The notes under the pieces: model-generated | What the model saw: the letters and a program-made list of their open reading frames with translations, nothing else | Database searches by the model: none | What the model was told of the DNA's origin: nothing | Translations under genes and position numbers: made by a program | Origin: Lobulomyces angularis | Lineage: Eukaryota; Chytridiomycota; Chytridiomycetes; Lobulomycetales; Lobulomycetaceae | Reading direction: 5' to 3' | Length of the DNA stretch: 64,000 nucleotides | Assembly: GCA_027604685.1 (NCBI GenBank) | Contig: JADHYX010000064.1 | Location: 1-64,000, forward strand | In this document: piece by piece, positions 26,490 to 38,907 of the stretch | How positions within the stretch are numbered: position 1 is the first letter of the stretch | How the letters are laid out: each line of letters begins with the position of its first letter

Positions 26490-29400
26490 ATGTTTGTCAT
26501 TAAAAGAGGTATAGCTTCACATAAACAGACTTACATTGAAATTTGTTTATGTTAGATGGGAGAAAAGAACGGGTCGCTTTTGATAAAATCACCAGTAGAA
26601 TTAATAAACTATGCTACTCACTTGATATGAACTACGTTGGTAATTTAAAACGAAGCCTACAATTACTTCACTTTCAGCTCTAATTGCTCTATTAACTTAT
26701 TATTTTTAATGTTCCTAGACCCTACAAAAGTTGCCCAAAAAGTAGTGACAGGGATATATCAAGGTGTCACCACCGTTGAATTAGATAACTTAGCAGCTGA
26801 AACTGCTGCATATTTAACTGTACGTTTCTTTTTTCATTTTATTATGTTATACAAATTACTTAATTTCGCTATAGACAAAACATCCAGATTATGCATTGCT
26901 CGCAGCTAGGATTGCAATTTCTAATCTACATAAGGAAACCAAAAAGCAATTTTCCTCTGTTTGCGAAGACTTATACAACTGGATAAACCCTAAAACGAAA
27001 AAGCATTCACCCATGATATCAGAGAGTACATATGCTATAATTACAGAGTTTGATTACATATAAAAAAACTAGCGCTTATATTTTTTTCTTAGAAATGCAG
27101 CTCGTTTAAATAGTGCCATTATATACAACAGAGACTTTAACTATAACTACTTTGGGTTTAAAACATTGGAAAGAAGTTATCTTCTAAAGATTAATGGTGT
27201 GGTGGCTGAACGACCGCAACATATGCTAATGAGAGTTTCCGTTGGTATTCACGGGCATGACATTGACGCTGCAATCGAAACCTACAACTTATTATCAGAA
27301 AAATACTTTACGCATGCTAGTCCAACCTTATTTAATGCTGGCACTCCTAGACCACAGTTAAGTAGCTGTTTTTTGCTTACTATCAAAGACGATAGTATAG
27401 ATGGGATCTACGAAACATTGAAGACGTGCGCTTTAATAAGCAAATCTGCAGGTGGTATTGGCTTAAATATTCATAAGGTAAAGTTTATCAAATATAAATT
27501 GTACTGTAATTTGACGCCTTTCATGCATAGATCAGAGCGATGGGATCCTATATTGCAGGAACTAACGGTCATTCCAACGGTATTATTCCTATGCTCCGAG
27601 TTTACAATAACACTGCTCGCTACGTTGATCAAGGAGGAAACAAACGGCCTGGTGCTTTTGCCATCTACCTAGAACCTTGGCACTCAGACATTTTTGAATT
27701 TTTAGACTTAAAAAAAAATACTGGTAAAGATGAAAGCAGGGCAAGAGATTTATTTTATGCCTTATGGATTCCCGACCTTTTTATGAAAAGAGTTGAAGAA
27801 AATGGGGATTGGTCCTTATTTTGCCCTGCCGAAGCACCAGGGTTGGATGATGTTTGGGGAGAAAACTTTGAGGTAAAACATTGCAGCTAAAAAAGTTTAC
27901 ATTTTTTAGGCCTTGTATGCCCAATACGAAAGAGAAGGACGAGCAAGAAAAGTAATAAAAGCTCAAAAATTATGGTGGTCAATTGTTGATGCCCAAATGG
28001 AAACTGGCGTTCCATACATGCTTTATAAAGATGCTTGCAATCGCAAATCTAACCAGCAAAACCTTGGAACTATCAAATGTAGTAATCTTTGCACAGAAAT
28101 AGTGGAATACTCTGACCCAGATGAAGTTGCTGTTTGTAATTTAGCGTCACTTTCATTACCAGCCTTTGTTCATAATAAAAGATTTGATTTCGACAATTTA
28201 AGAAAAGTAATACATTAAATATAAATGTGGGTTATAAATTTTTTTTTTGATTTTAGGTCACAAAAGTCGTTACGAAGAACTTAGACAAAATAATAGATAT
28301 TAACTATTATCCAGTTCCAGAAGCAAAGCGTTCAAACACTCGACATAGACCCATTGGATTAGGTGTTCAAGGTCTAGCAGACGCTTTTATTAAAATGCGA
28401 TTGCCTTTTGATAGCGATGCAGCTCAACAGCTTAACAAAGACATTTTTGAAACTATATATTTTGCGGCGTTAGAATCTAGTTGTGAAATGGCTAAAGAAC
28501 GCGGTCCATATGAAACTTACAATGGGTCACCCGTTAGTAAAGGAATCTTGCAGCCAGATATGTGGGGAGTTACTCCAAGTGATCGTTGGGATTGGCATAG
28601 CTTGAGAGAAAAAATTAGTCAATATGGAGTTAGAAATTCACTACTAGTAGCTCCAATGCCAACAGCCTCTACAAGTCAAATATTAGGGAACAATGAATGC
28701 TTTGAACCTTATACTAGCAACATTTACACTAGACGAGTTTTAGCAGGAGAGTTTCAAATAGTGAATCCACATCTTTTGAAAGACTTAACAGAATTGGGAC
28801 TTTGGAATGACCTAATGAAAAATAGAATTATTAGTGAAGGCGGATCTATACAAAACATTAAATCCATTCCAGAAGACTTGAAAAAAATATATAAAACTGT
28901 TTGGGAATTAAGTCAAAAAAAATTAATTGATATGGCGGCCGCTCGTGGTGCTTTTATTGGTAAAAAATCAATATTCGATACTGCTTTATTAATAATTTTA
29001 ATTTCCTATTAGATCAAAGTCAGTCATTGAATATCCATATGAAGGAAGCTTCACACGGCACTATGACATCCATGCATTTTTATGGGTGGAAGCAAGGGTT
29101 AAAAACAGGAATGTATTATTGTAAGTTGCAGTAACGCGGGTTTCAACTTTTTTTTAATAACTAAAATTCTTTTTGCAGTACGTACTAGGCCAGCAGCAGA
29201 TGCAATTAAATTTACTGTTGATCAAGCGTTGGTAGAAACAACGAAGCAAGCAAAAGAAGCTGAGGAATTGATTCAATTAAAGAAGAAAAATGTTAATGGT
29301 GCAATCAGTGGCAAAATTTCAAGCATAAAAATTAAATCTAGCAATGTCATATCTGATGAGGAATCCTCATCGTCATCATCAGATGGAGAAAATATAATTC

Positions 29401-29507
29401 AGAGAGGAAAAGTAGGTGGTATGGTTGGGGTACAGATTAGTTTAGAAGATAGAGTTTTGGCATGTTCAATTGAAAACAGAGAAGCATGTGAGATGTGTTC
29501 TGCTTGA
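26490..29507 (+). CDS. RNR1: Ribonucleoside-diphosphate reductase large subunit (class Ia)
   Basis: This gene makes deoxyribonucleotides from ribonucleoside diphosphates together with the small subunit. A 19-nt first exon (MFVIKR) splices at 26509/26556 to [15 protein letters not shown], the N-terminal ATP-cone. Active-site features are present: the redox Cys in SSCFLL, NLCTEI (Asn-Cys-Glu), VCNLASLSL, and the C-terminal shuttle pair in ACEMCSA. Motifs such as [17 protein letters not shown] and [15 protein letters not shown] are typical of eukaryotic RNR1. About ten introns interrupt it. The Ser-rich acidic stretch before the C-terminus is a flexible tail. The 5' flank abuts the Fanzor element. 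The enzyme appears intact. Confidence 0.96.
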
Positions 29508-30993
29508 GTAAAAGTCATACATAATTTCATTTTTAATCTAGTTTCAATTAAATTTTTTCAGTTTACCAGTTTCTTTAATTTATAAAAATTTATCTTTTTG
29601 GTAAAAAGAAAAAAAAGTATCATAAATATATAATTAGTTATTAATTTTGTACATTTGAATCCATAATTAGTATCAAAAGTGGAGAAGTAGTAGCAACCAT
29701 ATTGTTAAAAGCTGAGGAAACTTGAAACAAAATGACATAAACCTCAAACAAAGTGGAGTAAAAAATGGAACAGCGATAACTGATCATAACAACAAATTGA
29801 GTTTTTAAAAGGTTCATCCACCATTGGACATTGGCCAGATAATACCTATCATTACCATCTTGTAGATTTTTTTGAAAAGTCTTTGTTTCATTTTTATGAA
29901 AACGATGGATTCCGTCACAGCAATCGTGATTGTGTATTTCCTTTGTTTAAAAACATAATCATCTTTTGTTTCTTCGAGTATTTTTGAAAGCCTTTATTAT
30001 ATTTTCTTTGTAATCCAATGTGTTTAAAATTGTAGTCCTTTATGTAGTTTCTTCGTGTTTCCTTACGATATTCCTATGAAAATAAAATGAGAAAAAAAAT
30101 GATTGCTGAAAGTACGAAGTCTTTAAAAAATCAGAACAATATCTTTTGCAAACCAACATCAGAACAATTAATTATCTTTCTAATTTTATTATTTGGAATC
30201 ACTTCAAAAACGTTGATTTCTCATCCTTAAGCAAAAAGATATAAAAAAAATCTTAAACCTTTTTCTAATGTATTAACATTTTCCAAAAAACCATCTAAAA
30301 AACTTACGGGAAAGACTTCATCAACCTTTTCGCAAAGCAAGAAAGGTGAAGAAAGAAGTACCTTCGAAATAAAAAGAAAAACCTCAGAAACAACCTCATT
30401 TTTACAATATATAAAAGCTACTCATCCTTATTCCACAATCAACACAGTATGAAGGAGTTATTATTAAATTTAAACTAAAAGATAAAAAAAGTAATGCTCT
30501 CTCAGAATCAAAGTTTGCCAACTGCAAAATAACGATCAAAACAACAATAACAACAGCACTTCAAGCATTTCATGAAGCAACCGTTGGTTGTAGTACTGCT
30601 CTTGGTCTTGTTGTTGAATATCGAATTAAAACCTCTTGAATCAGTGTTATATGGTGAAAAGCTGACTGTGACTGAAAACTGTTTTATACAGCTACATAAT
30701 ATCAATTACTTTTATTACCAATGGAAAATCAGATTACACTATATCAGGTAATTGAAATCGTTGTAGACAAAGTAGTTAATTCTGAAGTGGGACCATAAAA
30801 TATAATAAGAACAAATGCGGTGAGACTTTAACTCTTTTTTGATAAAAGAAAAAAACCATTTCAAAAGACAGTGATTAGAGGAAGTATGAATAAAAATTAT
30901 TAACAAAATTGGAAAGAGTTGGAAAAATTTTTAGCATCTGCAGGATTGCTGCAAACACAGTTTGTTGATGGTTTGTCAATAGCTTAAATGCCA
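29508..30993. other. Non-genic region with decayed reading frames next to Fanzor copy 3
   Basis: About 1.5 kb without an intact gene. On the plus strand, open-frame fragments include one at about 29805-29990 (around STIGHWPDNTYHYHLVDFF) and one at about 30080-30450. A third runs at 30440-30640, where ALQAFHEATVGCSTALG is followed in another frame by VLYGEKLTVTENCF. They are separated by stops and frameshifts. They are not recognisable Fanzor blocks and I cannot name their family. Since the Fanzor 3' module follows directly, they may be cargo or an older inserted gene of the same element. Confidence 0.4.
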
Positions 30994-31120
30994 CGTTATT
31001 TAAGTAGATAATCCACAGATTTTTTTCCTAAATAGTTTTCGCTATTTTAATTTTAATTGGTGTTTGATTTTTTATAATCACTTAGCGGTTAATGTTCAAA
31101 AAGATATTGCCTAAACATAG
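30994..31120 (+). repeat. Fanzor 3' module, copy 3 (orphan)
   Basis: This segment begins with codons for PRYLSR and a TAA stop (31009-31011), as in the Fanzor C-terminus. It then continues with non-coding sequence about 95 percent identical to copy 1 over the first 80 nt, including GTTTTCGCTATTTTA at 31035-31049. The distal hairpin portion (TTGGTGTTTGATTTTT ... GTTAATGTTCAAAAA) is more diverged. No zinc ribbon or RuvC segment precedes it. Confidence 0.75.
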
Positions 31121-31289
31121 GGAGTTGCCACAATGAAAATTTGAAAAAAAGAAAAAAAAAAAATTTTTGTAAAAAAAGTTTAATCCAATTTAATTTTATG
31201 AACTTTTATTATTAACTGACACTAGAATTCAAAGCTATTGTATTAGCGTTAATCCTCATAAAATTATAATATTATTTAAGATTCTTAAG

Positions 31290-32971
31290 ATGCTTTTGAA
31301 AAGAAAAACAACAAAAAGAGCTACCTCTTCTCCTAGTTTAACAACTTTTAAACAAACTCAAACAGAAGGCGTCATTTTTGAAACATCCACTAGTAAATCA
31401 CAAATATCTGAAAAGACAGTTACGGTTTTTCAAACCATTTCTTCTCCATCCTCCTCCTCCACCACGCTACCATCCGCAACACCATCTCAAACTTCTGCGT
31501 CATCTATTTTATCATCTGAAAAAACCATTACTCAAACTTTAATTTCCACACCAAGCTTGGATTCAAGTTTAATAAACCAACAACAAGGCAATCGAAGTGA
31601 TTCTTTTCCTCAAAATCAAACCGTTATATACACCTCAATAATATTAATTTTGATTTTCTTTGCTCTGGGATTAATATTTATAGTTTTTTATTATAAAAAA
31701 AAAAATAAAAAAAATAAAAATTTGAACGCACAAAGCAGGAATATAAAAGGTGGATTTTCTACTTTAAACAGTCGGTTTTTCTCTGGGTTACCTGGTTATT
31801 TTAATGCTAATATGCGGTATTTTTCACATTAACTTTAAAAATAGATTTTACTTTTTTTCATTGTGAAAGAATAATTAACTTCTCTTTTTTTCTTATTTAA
31901 TTTTTATTTTTCCTCTAACTTAAAGTGAAAATGGATCTAGGCACGCGAGAGGAGATATGGAAAATTCATTATATACACAACCTGAACCTTATTATACTTC
32001 TAACGAAGCAAATTCAGGTTATGATTTTAAGCTTTCCAAGGATGCTATTCCAGCTTTTGAAAAAAAATTATCTTTATCGCCACCTGTAGTTTCAACTCCC
32101 TCCAAAGTGCCGGAAGCCAATAATGGGCATGTTAAATCTGAAATTGAAAAGCTATTTAGACTTTCTTATCAAACGAATGTAACAAAAGAGGAATTAATGG
32201 CACTTGTAAAAACCTTAGATTTACAAAGTTAGTTTTAATTTTTTGTGTAATTCAATTTTTTTTTTGCTGCCTTTCTTTTTTTTTAAGGCAGATCTCTCAA
32301 TGGCACCAATGCAAAAGCCAGAAATGAGGATTCTCCTTTAACAGTTTATCTACAAAATCTATTTTTAGATGCAAAAAATCATCAGGCGTTGGAACATAGT
32401 TTAAATAAAGATATGGGTATTTATATTTAATAAATATTAAATTAATATTTCTAAAGGATTGCCCAGTAATCTTAAAAGGGAACTTTTAGATGAAATTAAA
32501 CGTATTCAAATTGAGTTGGAATTGAAATTAGAATCCATGGAAAGTGACGATGAGGGAAATGACAATGCAAGTTTAACTGCTGCGACAATTAGAAAAAGTA
32601 AGTTTGGTCGAGAAGGGATTAATGAAGAGTGGAATATTAGTTATTATTTAGAGGAGCCTTATGGAACGGAATTAGTTCCTAGTCAAGTTAACAGCAGCGG
32701 TTCTAGTGAAGTGAAAAGAGATCTTAGTTTACCATATACCAATGACATTAATGTTAAAAAAAGTATCAACAATTCATTTAGCGCACAGAGTGTAGATTCT
32801 GGCCGTAACATAAGCCACAACAGTGTTTCAGGTGGTCATAACGCTAAATACGAAAATGATAATTGCGCTAATCATATTTCAAATGATTCAAAGCCGCGAA
32901 AAAATGAAGAATATATGACATCAGCTAATCGTTATATGAATTCATACATTAATGAAAATGTTATCAGTTAA
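31290..32971 (+). CDS. Single-pass membrane protein with Ser/Thr-rich stalk and coiled-coil tail
   Basis: This is an unrecognised protein. The first exon encodes a Ser/Thr-rich region (SSPSSSSTTLPSATPS) that would be O-glycosylated if extracellular. One strong transmembrane helix follows (VIYTSIILILIFFALGLIFI), then a Lys/Asn-rich stop-transfer segment. An intron (about 31815-31924) leads to a cytoplasmic part with the short helices EIEKLFRLSYQTNVTKEELM and LLDEIKRIQIELELKLESM, then a Ser/Asn-rich tail. No cleavable signal peptide is seen, so the start may be further upstream or the helix may serve as anchor. The layout resembles fungal wall-stress sensors of the Mid2/Wsc type in organisation only. 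Confidence 0.6.
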
Positions 32972-33108
32972 ATTGAAGCGTAGTTATAATGCCTTAGCTT
33001 ATTAGTTCTATATTAATACAAATAATGATTTCTCGATTTTTTTTTTATAAAACTTTTTAAGGCTTTAAATAAATCGGGAGTCGAAAAATCAACCTACTAA
33101 AGCACCAT

Positions 33109-34756
33109 ATGAATACTTTGGAAAGATTTGATAGCGGAAAAGATCTGATTGATCTAAATTGCAAGAAAGTATTGATAAATATTTTTGTTCAAAATCTCAC
33201 TTCATTTCTTGCTCTCAATTTCTATAGTTTTTTGATATAGAAAGAAATGATCTTCAATACAAAGTTCTAGAAAAATATTACGGTATAAAATCTAGAATAC
33301 AATTCTTATGATTATTTTTGCAAATTTTAAAAAAAAAAAGTAAGCTTAATGTTTAATTCTTTTAGATACTCTATCTAATGATCCCAAAACCGTAGTTTGG
33401 TTCTATTATCCTAGGTAAAATTTACAATGTTTTTAGATAAAAAAAGTATTAATGTTCACTGACAGTTGTCCAGCAAAATCTTTATTTCTTAAACAAGATA
33501 ATAAAGATCAAAAAGAGCAATTGGCTAAGTGTGAGGTTTTATTCTAAATAAAAATATTTTTTTTAATCGTTAACATAAATCATTTTTATAAAAATTAGGA
33601 AATTCAAGAAAGAATTAACAAATACTTCAGCACCCACCACTACAGCAAAAACAGTAACCAGAATATTATCAACTCAAATATGAATAAAATTAAAGAAAAT
33701 TATAAATTTGAGATTACAAATTTGATTGGGACAAATCTAGTAAGTTCAACTTGGATTTTGGTTTGCAGAGGAAAAATTCTAAAAAATTACAGATTTTTTA
33801 AATATTTTGAACAAAAATTTGAAATAAAAAGTCAATTTGGGGGATTTTTTATTAAAAATGATTTTTTTACATTTTTGGATTATGAACATCAAGGGAAAGA
33901 AGACTTTGAAAAAAAAAGCAACATAATCTACGCGTCAAAAAATAATAACAGCAAAAACCTCGATATTCACAATAATGAAAATATATTGCAAAATAATAAT
34001 TTGAAAAAAGAGGATAATAAAATTAATTTTTTAAATGCAGATGAGCGTAATTTGGAATGTGTTGAAGATAGAAGTTCTTCCACTATCTTCTCTGCTAGTG
34101 AAAATCTCAATATTACTTCCGTGAAAAATAAAAATAATTTTGAGCAGTTGTCCAGTGAAAGTCTTCAAGAAGAATCAAAAAAAAAAATTGATTTAGTTGG
34201 AGTGGCGGAAAATTTTGCATCTTTTTCTACCTATAAAATTTCTGATGAAAACACTACAGTTGATAATGAAAATATCTATTATACTTCTGGGAATTATAAT
34301 AACACTTTAATTAATAATAAATTTCCACAACAACAAAGGTTTCAGCGCAGCCCTTTAACGTTAAACTCAGGATCAAATGGTATTACAACTATTTTTTTTG
34401 AAAGGTGGTGTTCACAAAGTGTAATTATTTTTTTTTGAATTGACTAGTTCTCGAAATACTTGACGAAAACACAATATTTTTGAAAAATATTCCAAATGGC
34501 ACTACTTTGCAAGATTTGCAATCCGTTTTTAAAAAAATTGGATTAATAAAAGATATCCGAATTAAAGAGGAAAAGGTTTGGATTAGTATATTTTTAAACC
34601 CTCCTTAAAAGTAATTAATTTTTATTGTGCTTATAGAAAATCGCTTTTGTTGAGTTTATTGATAAAAATTCGGTCAGTAATTGCAAAGGAAAGAGGGTAT
34701 ATAGTGAAAATGGGATAGTTTATTTCCCTGAAGAATGCCGTAGAAAAGTCAAATAA
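33109..34756 (+). CDS. G3BP/Bre5-like protein: NTF2-like domain plus RRM
   Basis: This is a stress-granule and deubiquitinase cofactor-type protein. The N-terminal exons form an NTF2-like fold: VLEKYYDTLSNDPKTVVWFYY, EIQERINKYF, then FEITNLIGTNL and SQFGGFFIKNDFFTFLD, matching the order of G3BP strands. A long Asn/Ser-rich, low-complexity linker (about 33900-34380) follows. The last two exons give an RRM: ENTIFLKNIPNGTTLQDL with an RNP2-like strand and KIAFVEFID as RNP1-like strand. The combination NTF2 + disorder + RRM defines the family. Short introns fall within the N-terminal domain. Ends were set by in-frame splice joins. Confidence 0.75.
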
Positions 34757-35130
34757 AAAATAATTGTATATCTTTTTCAAATAATTATTGTTGTAAGTTT
34801 TTTTAATTCAAATTAAGGACACAATTTTAATTAATTGTGAATATTGCTATTAAAATTTTTTTTCTTATTTTTATGATTGATATTATATTTCATTACTCTA
34901 CACTTCTTAACATAATACCTCAGTAATACTGTTTGAAATTTGATTTTCTGACATTTAAACATAATCCAATGACGATTCAAAATTCAAAAATTTATGAACA
35001 CTTAGTTTGTAAGTATTAGTAAATTTTAAGAAAATAAACCATATAACATAACTTAACTAGGGTATAGGATATTAATTAACATTTTAAATAATGAATATGA
35101 AATAATAAAATTTGAAAAATAAATATTAAA
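34757..35130. other. Convergent AT-rich spacer
   Basis: This is the region between the 3' ends of the G3BP-like gene and RCY1. It contains no open frame of note and no repeat shared with other parts of the window. Confidence 0.45.
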
Positions 35131-38100
35131 TTATTGTATAATGCAATCACTGTTTTCAACAAACTTTTGAATTTTTTTGTAATCAGTTCTGCTTTGCAAG
35201 AGTTCCAAAACCTCTTCCAATCTTAAAGCACCTTGATACATTTGCGTATCGTGAATTAATTCTTTCAATTCGCTCCCGCCATCAGCCAAAAATAAATTTC
35301 CTATCTCCTTTAATACTCCAAACAACCTCGCCACTGCTGAAACTCTTAATGAGTTGGCCCACTCAAAGTATTTGTTCAGATCACTATTTCAAACAAGAAA
35401 TGAATTGTAAAACGATATTAGGTTTTTTAAAATAAATACCAAATCAACTGCATTGCCCCAAGTTGGCTAACGTGGTGATTTTTAATATTTTTGATGATAA
35501 CACTATTGGGAGAAATAAAAAAAACATTCAAAAAATACACAGGATTAATTACCTAAAAAACCTTGTGGCTATTTCTCCATAAAAAACTTCTAAAGTATTT
35601 TTGTCGGCAACCCCTGCTAATAACTTTGCGTGGCTATCAATAGTTTCAATAACTTTAACACAAGCCTTAAAATTTTCAATTTTAAATTTTTAAAATATTT
35701 AACAAACATCATCCTTACCTTAGTAGGTTTAATATCAAATATCTTTGGACTATTTTCTGGTGGACAAAAGTCATTTTTTCCTTGTTCCGCAGTCATTATA
35801 TTTTCAACTTGCGCAACCAAAACTTGTACGGACTTATCCATCCCTAGAGCTATATTGTCATCCAATAATCTTGTAAAAGCTTTTTTCTCTATTACAATAT
35901 CGGAAAAAGCATCATTTTCATCAATCCATGGTTTCTTATTAACAATGAATAAAAACAAAAATATAATATTATCAAGCATACAACATCGGCATTGTAGTAA
36001 ACATCCACCATTTGTGTAACTAAATCAGCAATGTGAATTAATTCAAAAAATTGAAGTGAATCTAAATTTTCTGTGTCTGATTTTTCACAAGCAGCACTTA
36101 ATTTTTCTTGAGCACTAAACGCAAAATAAAGATTGTTAAACAAAACCGATGTTATCCACATATTCTTTACTTGTTAAAAGCAACTTTAATATGTTTTTGA
36201 CCGATAACCTTTAAAAGAGAGCAAAAGACTTTTTCGACATTTGGTTTACTAAATAAAAAAAAAAAAAAATTAGTAAATGTACATCACTACAGGCGTAGAT
36301 TACATTTTTGATATATCTGTACATGCAGTAACAACCAATACTCTTCCTAGGCACTCTTTATCCATATGCAAAACATTAATGCAAAATTCCAAGCTAATTT
36401 GGGAATTTAAACTGTCATCCTCCAAATAATAAGAGCTTTCAGGTATATTTACTTTATTAATAAAACTTGTAGGTGACATTCCGGAAGTAGGTGAGGTGGG
36501 TTCATTTGCATCTGTGAGCAGTGATTGCTTCAGTGGTGAGGTACTCTTACCGCCAGTAACAGTATTAGTTACGGATGTTGTTACTGCTTGAGTAATGGCT
36601 ACTGGTGCCCATAAAACTGACATCATTGTATTCATTTTTTTTTTCTCTCCTGCAGCCTTTACTCCACCATTGCACTTAAGCATCATATTTTCTTTCTAGA
36701 AGGGAATAAAAAATTCAAAAAAATTTATATGATTAGTGATACCGATTTATTCCATTTATCCATTTCCGTTTTATATCTCGATTCCAAATACTCAATTTCC
36801 GTAGCTATATATCTTTCAGTATATTTTTTAAAAATAGCAGACATATTGTCTTTAATAACTTCAGTGTTTACTGGAACTTCCTTATTTTTTCCCAAAAAAT
36901 CAATAAATTGTAAGCATGAGTGAATGGAACTTGCAAGAGTATGTAGATACATATTAACTCCTTCTCTTTCTCTAGCAGTGATTAAGACGGCGTTTAAATA
37001 TTCAGCTATGGAATCATCAAAAACTTTATTTACAAAAAGTGTTAAAGCATCCATTTCTGCTGGAAAAACTTGGGAAATAATAGAAATCTGTTTTCTGCAA
37101 TTACTTAGTAGATGCTCAATAAATTTTGCAAAGTCATCCGCCAGTGCATATCCTAGTAATACAACAAGAAACAATAAATATATATTAAACTTAAGCTGCA
37201 TCACCTTGCGGACCAGTAGTTGCAGTAGGTAACTTGGATCCAACTAAGGTTGGGTTATAAGTTTCATCAAAAAATAAAGGATTTTTTGAAATGAATATCT
37301 GCACACAAGCAGCTCCTTTATTAAGATGGTATAATATAAAAGCATTTTTTCTCATTTCGCCAATTTTTTCTTTATCATATGCAGCTTCAAATTGACTTAG
37401 AATCATGGACTCAAACCATTCAATTGTAGTCTCTAAGGAAAAATTAATATCTTCCACGTCATCAATAACTTTTGCTTTTCCAAATAACCTCAATCGTCTA
37501 AGAATGGTAGCAATTTCCACCAAATCTGAAAAGTCTCTAAATAACTTACTATCTCTTTGTCTTTTCCGAAAATCAATGAAGTAAGGTTTTAATTCAACAA
37601 AAACTTGTTTAAATGTTTCTCTACCACATTTATTGATTGTACCGTATTTGGAAGAAGATTTTTTCATCCCACTGTTACCAGTAACTGAGGGACTCTTTTT
37701 CATTGCGCCTACTTGTAAACCGGAAGTTTTTTTCTGTAAAGCTTTCAGCCCACCTGAACCGATAATTATAGATGAATTTTTTATATCAGGTAAAGAAGGA
37801 TTTATTGGGGAGTTTTTGATGTCTGGTAAAGCAGAAGTAATTTGTTGTACTGGTGCTTCGGTAGTTACTGAAATTTCAACAGGGCTTAATCCCTTCGTTT
37901 CTTTAATGGAAACCTCCGCTTCCGAAGAACTGTCTCCTTCCGATTCTTCATTTTCGTCTTCTTTTATTCCTCCCCATAAAGTTCCTGTTTCTAAATATGT
38001 AGTGTTTGCTGGGAGAAAGTGACCTGAAATAAAAAAAATCATATTACAAAAAGTAACTTCAGAGCAATTTACCTCCAGGGAGTTGTTTTAAACGAGAAGC

Positions 38101-38592
38101 AAGGGTTTCAACTTGATCAACAACTTTGGCTTTATTCATACTATTATTTAGCGAATCAGATCCTCCCTTTTCCATTTTGTTTCTCGCTTCAAATAGGGCA
38201 TCAGAAAAACTTTTGTTGAAGGATGCGGAGTCTGACATACTCATCGCTTCATCTACTGTTCCGGTAATTCCCATACATTTTAATTTTTCCTCATAAACAT
38301 TATCATTGTATGAAAGAATTTTAAATCTTCTACTAACTGAAGCTAAGAATTTTTTTAAAAAAAAAAAAAAAAAAGGATTAGGCGGTTAATTTATTTAAGA
38401 GTATTTTTTAAATTAAAAAATCTGACGGTTTTAGTATTATAAAAGAATAACAAGTAAACTTGTTCACAATTGAAAAAAATTAAAACCAATACCTAAACTA
38501 GCAAGATCTCTTGCAGGTAATAGTGAAAAAATTTTAACAATAAGGTCAGGAGGTAGTGATAAAATATTTTTTGATTGTTTCTTAGGTACCAT
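35131..38592 (-). CDS. RCY1: Recyclin-1: F-box plus Sec10-like exocyst domain
   Basis: This is an F-box protein of endocytic recycling with homology to the exocyst subunit Sec10. The first exon starts MVPKKQSKNILSLPPDLIVK and continues IFSLLPARDLASL, a clear F-box. After a Ser-rich linker come helical exons typical of the Sec10/Rcy1 family: ETFKQVFVELKPYF, ALADDFAKFIEHLLSNCRKQISI, FELIHIADLVTQMVDVYY, and DDNIALGMDKSVQVLVAQVENIM. The C-terminus has MARLFGVLKEIGNLFLADGGSELKELI. Ten or more introns are present. The F-box plus Sec10 layout separates it from plain SEC10. The Ser/Thr-Pro-rich insert at 36450-36600 is presumably a phosphorylated loop. Confidence 0.85.
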
Positions 38593-38907
38593 TTTGATAA
38601 ATAGTTGACTAGTTTTTTATGAGATAAAAATTTTTTTTTGCAGTTTGAAATCTGTGACTTCAGAAGTTTCTGGAACCTTGATTGAAGTTCTTCTATTTTG
38701 TAGTTTAATTAGGTGTTCTAGATTAAGGTTTAGCATAAATCCTGCCTTAGTTAAGCGTTATTAAACGAATTAAATTGTTACTGTAATAAATTTAATGTTA
38801 AATCTATATCTTATAAAAGAGGAAAATGTTATCAATACATTGGAAAAATAACGTTAAAAGACTTAGTTCAAAAAGTGAAGTAAAATAAAATTATAGGTTG
38901 GATTTAG
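38593..38907. other. Spacer between RCY1 and COQ1
   Basis: About 315 nt of AT-rich sequence upstream of RCY1 and downstream of COQ1. No feature is seen. Confidence 0.4.
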
